A stretch of 6,074 bases of DNA from Candidatus Aminicenantota bacterium. Its GTDB lineage: Bacteria; Acidobacteriota; Aminicenantia; Aminicenantales; Aminicenantaceae. How positions within the stretch are numbered: the first letter of the stretch is position 1; every line of letters starts with the position of its first letter. The position numbers were made by a program, and so were the translations under genes. This document shows positions 5,925 to 6,074 of this stretch, piece by piece. The DNA lies in NCBI GenBank assembly GCA_030627155.1, contig DAOUSP010000078.1:1-6074 (forward strand), written 5' to 3'. The notes beneath the pieces are model-generated. The model ran no database searches. It was not told the DNA's origin and saw nothing but the letters and a program-made list of their open reading frames with translations.

Positions 5925-6074
5925 GATTAATGCTCCTTATTTTGAGTTAATGGCTATCATCTGAGCCTCTCATCAGCTATATTTTTTTGACATCATTTTT
6001 TTCCTTTGATATAAATAATGGATAAACTTATATAATTAAAATCAAACAAAAAATGCAGAATACTATTTCTCCAT
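5925..6074. other. AT-rich intergenic DNA at the right edge, no gene seen
   Basis: These 150 bases are dominated by A/T runs. The only coding-like item is a 7-codon minus-strand ORF (ATG ATG TCA AAA AAA TAT AGC, then TGA) at about 5996-5973, after AAAGGA. It is too short to call. Several TATA-like strings occur, but none has a convincing -35 partner. The neighbouring gene to the right is outside the window. Confidence 0.4.

Noticed and set aside
5857..5964. 35-codon plus-strand ORF starting MALLSITPRNRPP with AAGG 7 nt upstream
   Set aside because: No recognisable product, a weaker ribosome binding site than the overlapping minus-strand ORF, and no promoter. Probably chance.

Overview
The window looks like a low-GC (about 40% or less by eye) chromosomal segment from a free-living, two-membrane-type bacterium. 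The evidence is the exported proteins, strong AAGGAG/GGAGG ribosome binding sites on two genes, and a bacterial-type oligopeptidase B. The mix of genes (thioredoxin-CcdA fusion, DUF1015 protein, small-ORF/nucleotidyltransferase pair) would suit Nitrospirota, Desulfobacterota or a similar anaerobic lineage. That placement is an impression from protein families and was not tested by any search.

Layout. On the plus strand, 49-1164 encodes a signal peptide, a thioredoxin/glutaredoxin-like domain with CPEC, and a six-helix CcdA/DsbD-type membrane domain. It is a one-protein device for carrying electrons across the membrane to extracytoplasmic thiols. The next 410 bases have no intact gene. They hold a GC-richer stretch whose minus strand reads as a broken coding fragment (1184-1421), then a sharply AT-rich stretch with a perfect 14-bp palindrome (1511-1524) and a consensus TATAAT (1563-1568). 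This promoter sits so close to the GTG start of a 61-residue protein (1575-1760) that the mRNA may be leaderless. That small gene overlaps by 53 bp a 148-residue nucleotidyltransferase-fold protein (1708-2154). The two look like a compact toxin-antitoxin-like or accessory pair.

The right half is on the minus strand. It holds a prolyl-oligopeptidase-family serine peptidase of oligopeptidase B type with an N-terminal export signal (2181-4337), a 40-bp imperfect hairpin (4362-4403), and a 414-residue DUF1015 protein with an ADGHHR motif (4461-5705). The peptidase gene converges on the nucleotidyltransferase gene with only 26 bp between them. Upstream of the DUF1015 gene, 5706-6074 is AT-rich. 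It contains a candidate promoter with a palindrome over its -10 region, a weak hairpin followed by a T run, and a 29-codon ORF with a good ribosome binding site but no recognised product.

The four larger genes do not form one pathway. The two exported proteins could share an extracytoplasmic protein-quality role, but nothing in the arrangement ties them together. The best candidate for an under-described system is the small-ORF/nucleotidyltransferase pair with its possible leaderless promoter and dual-coding overlap. I see no CRISPR array, rRNA, tRNA or intact insertion sequence.
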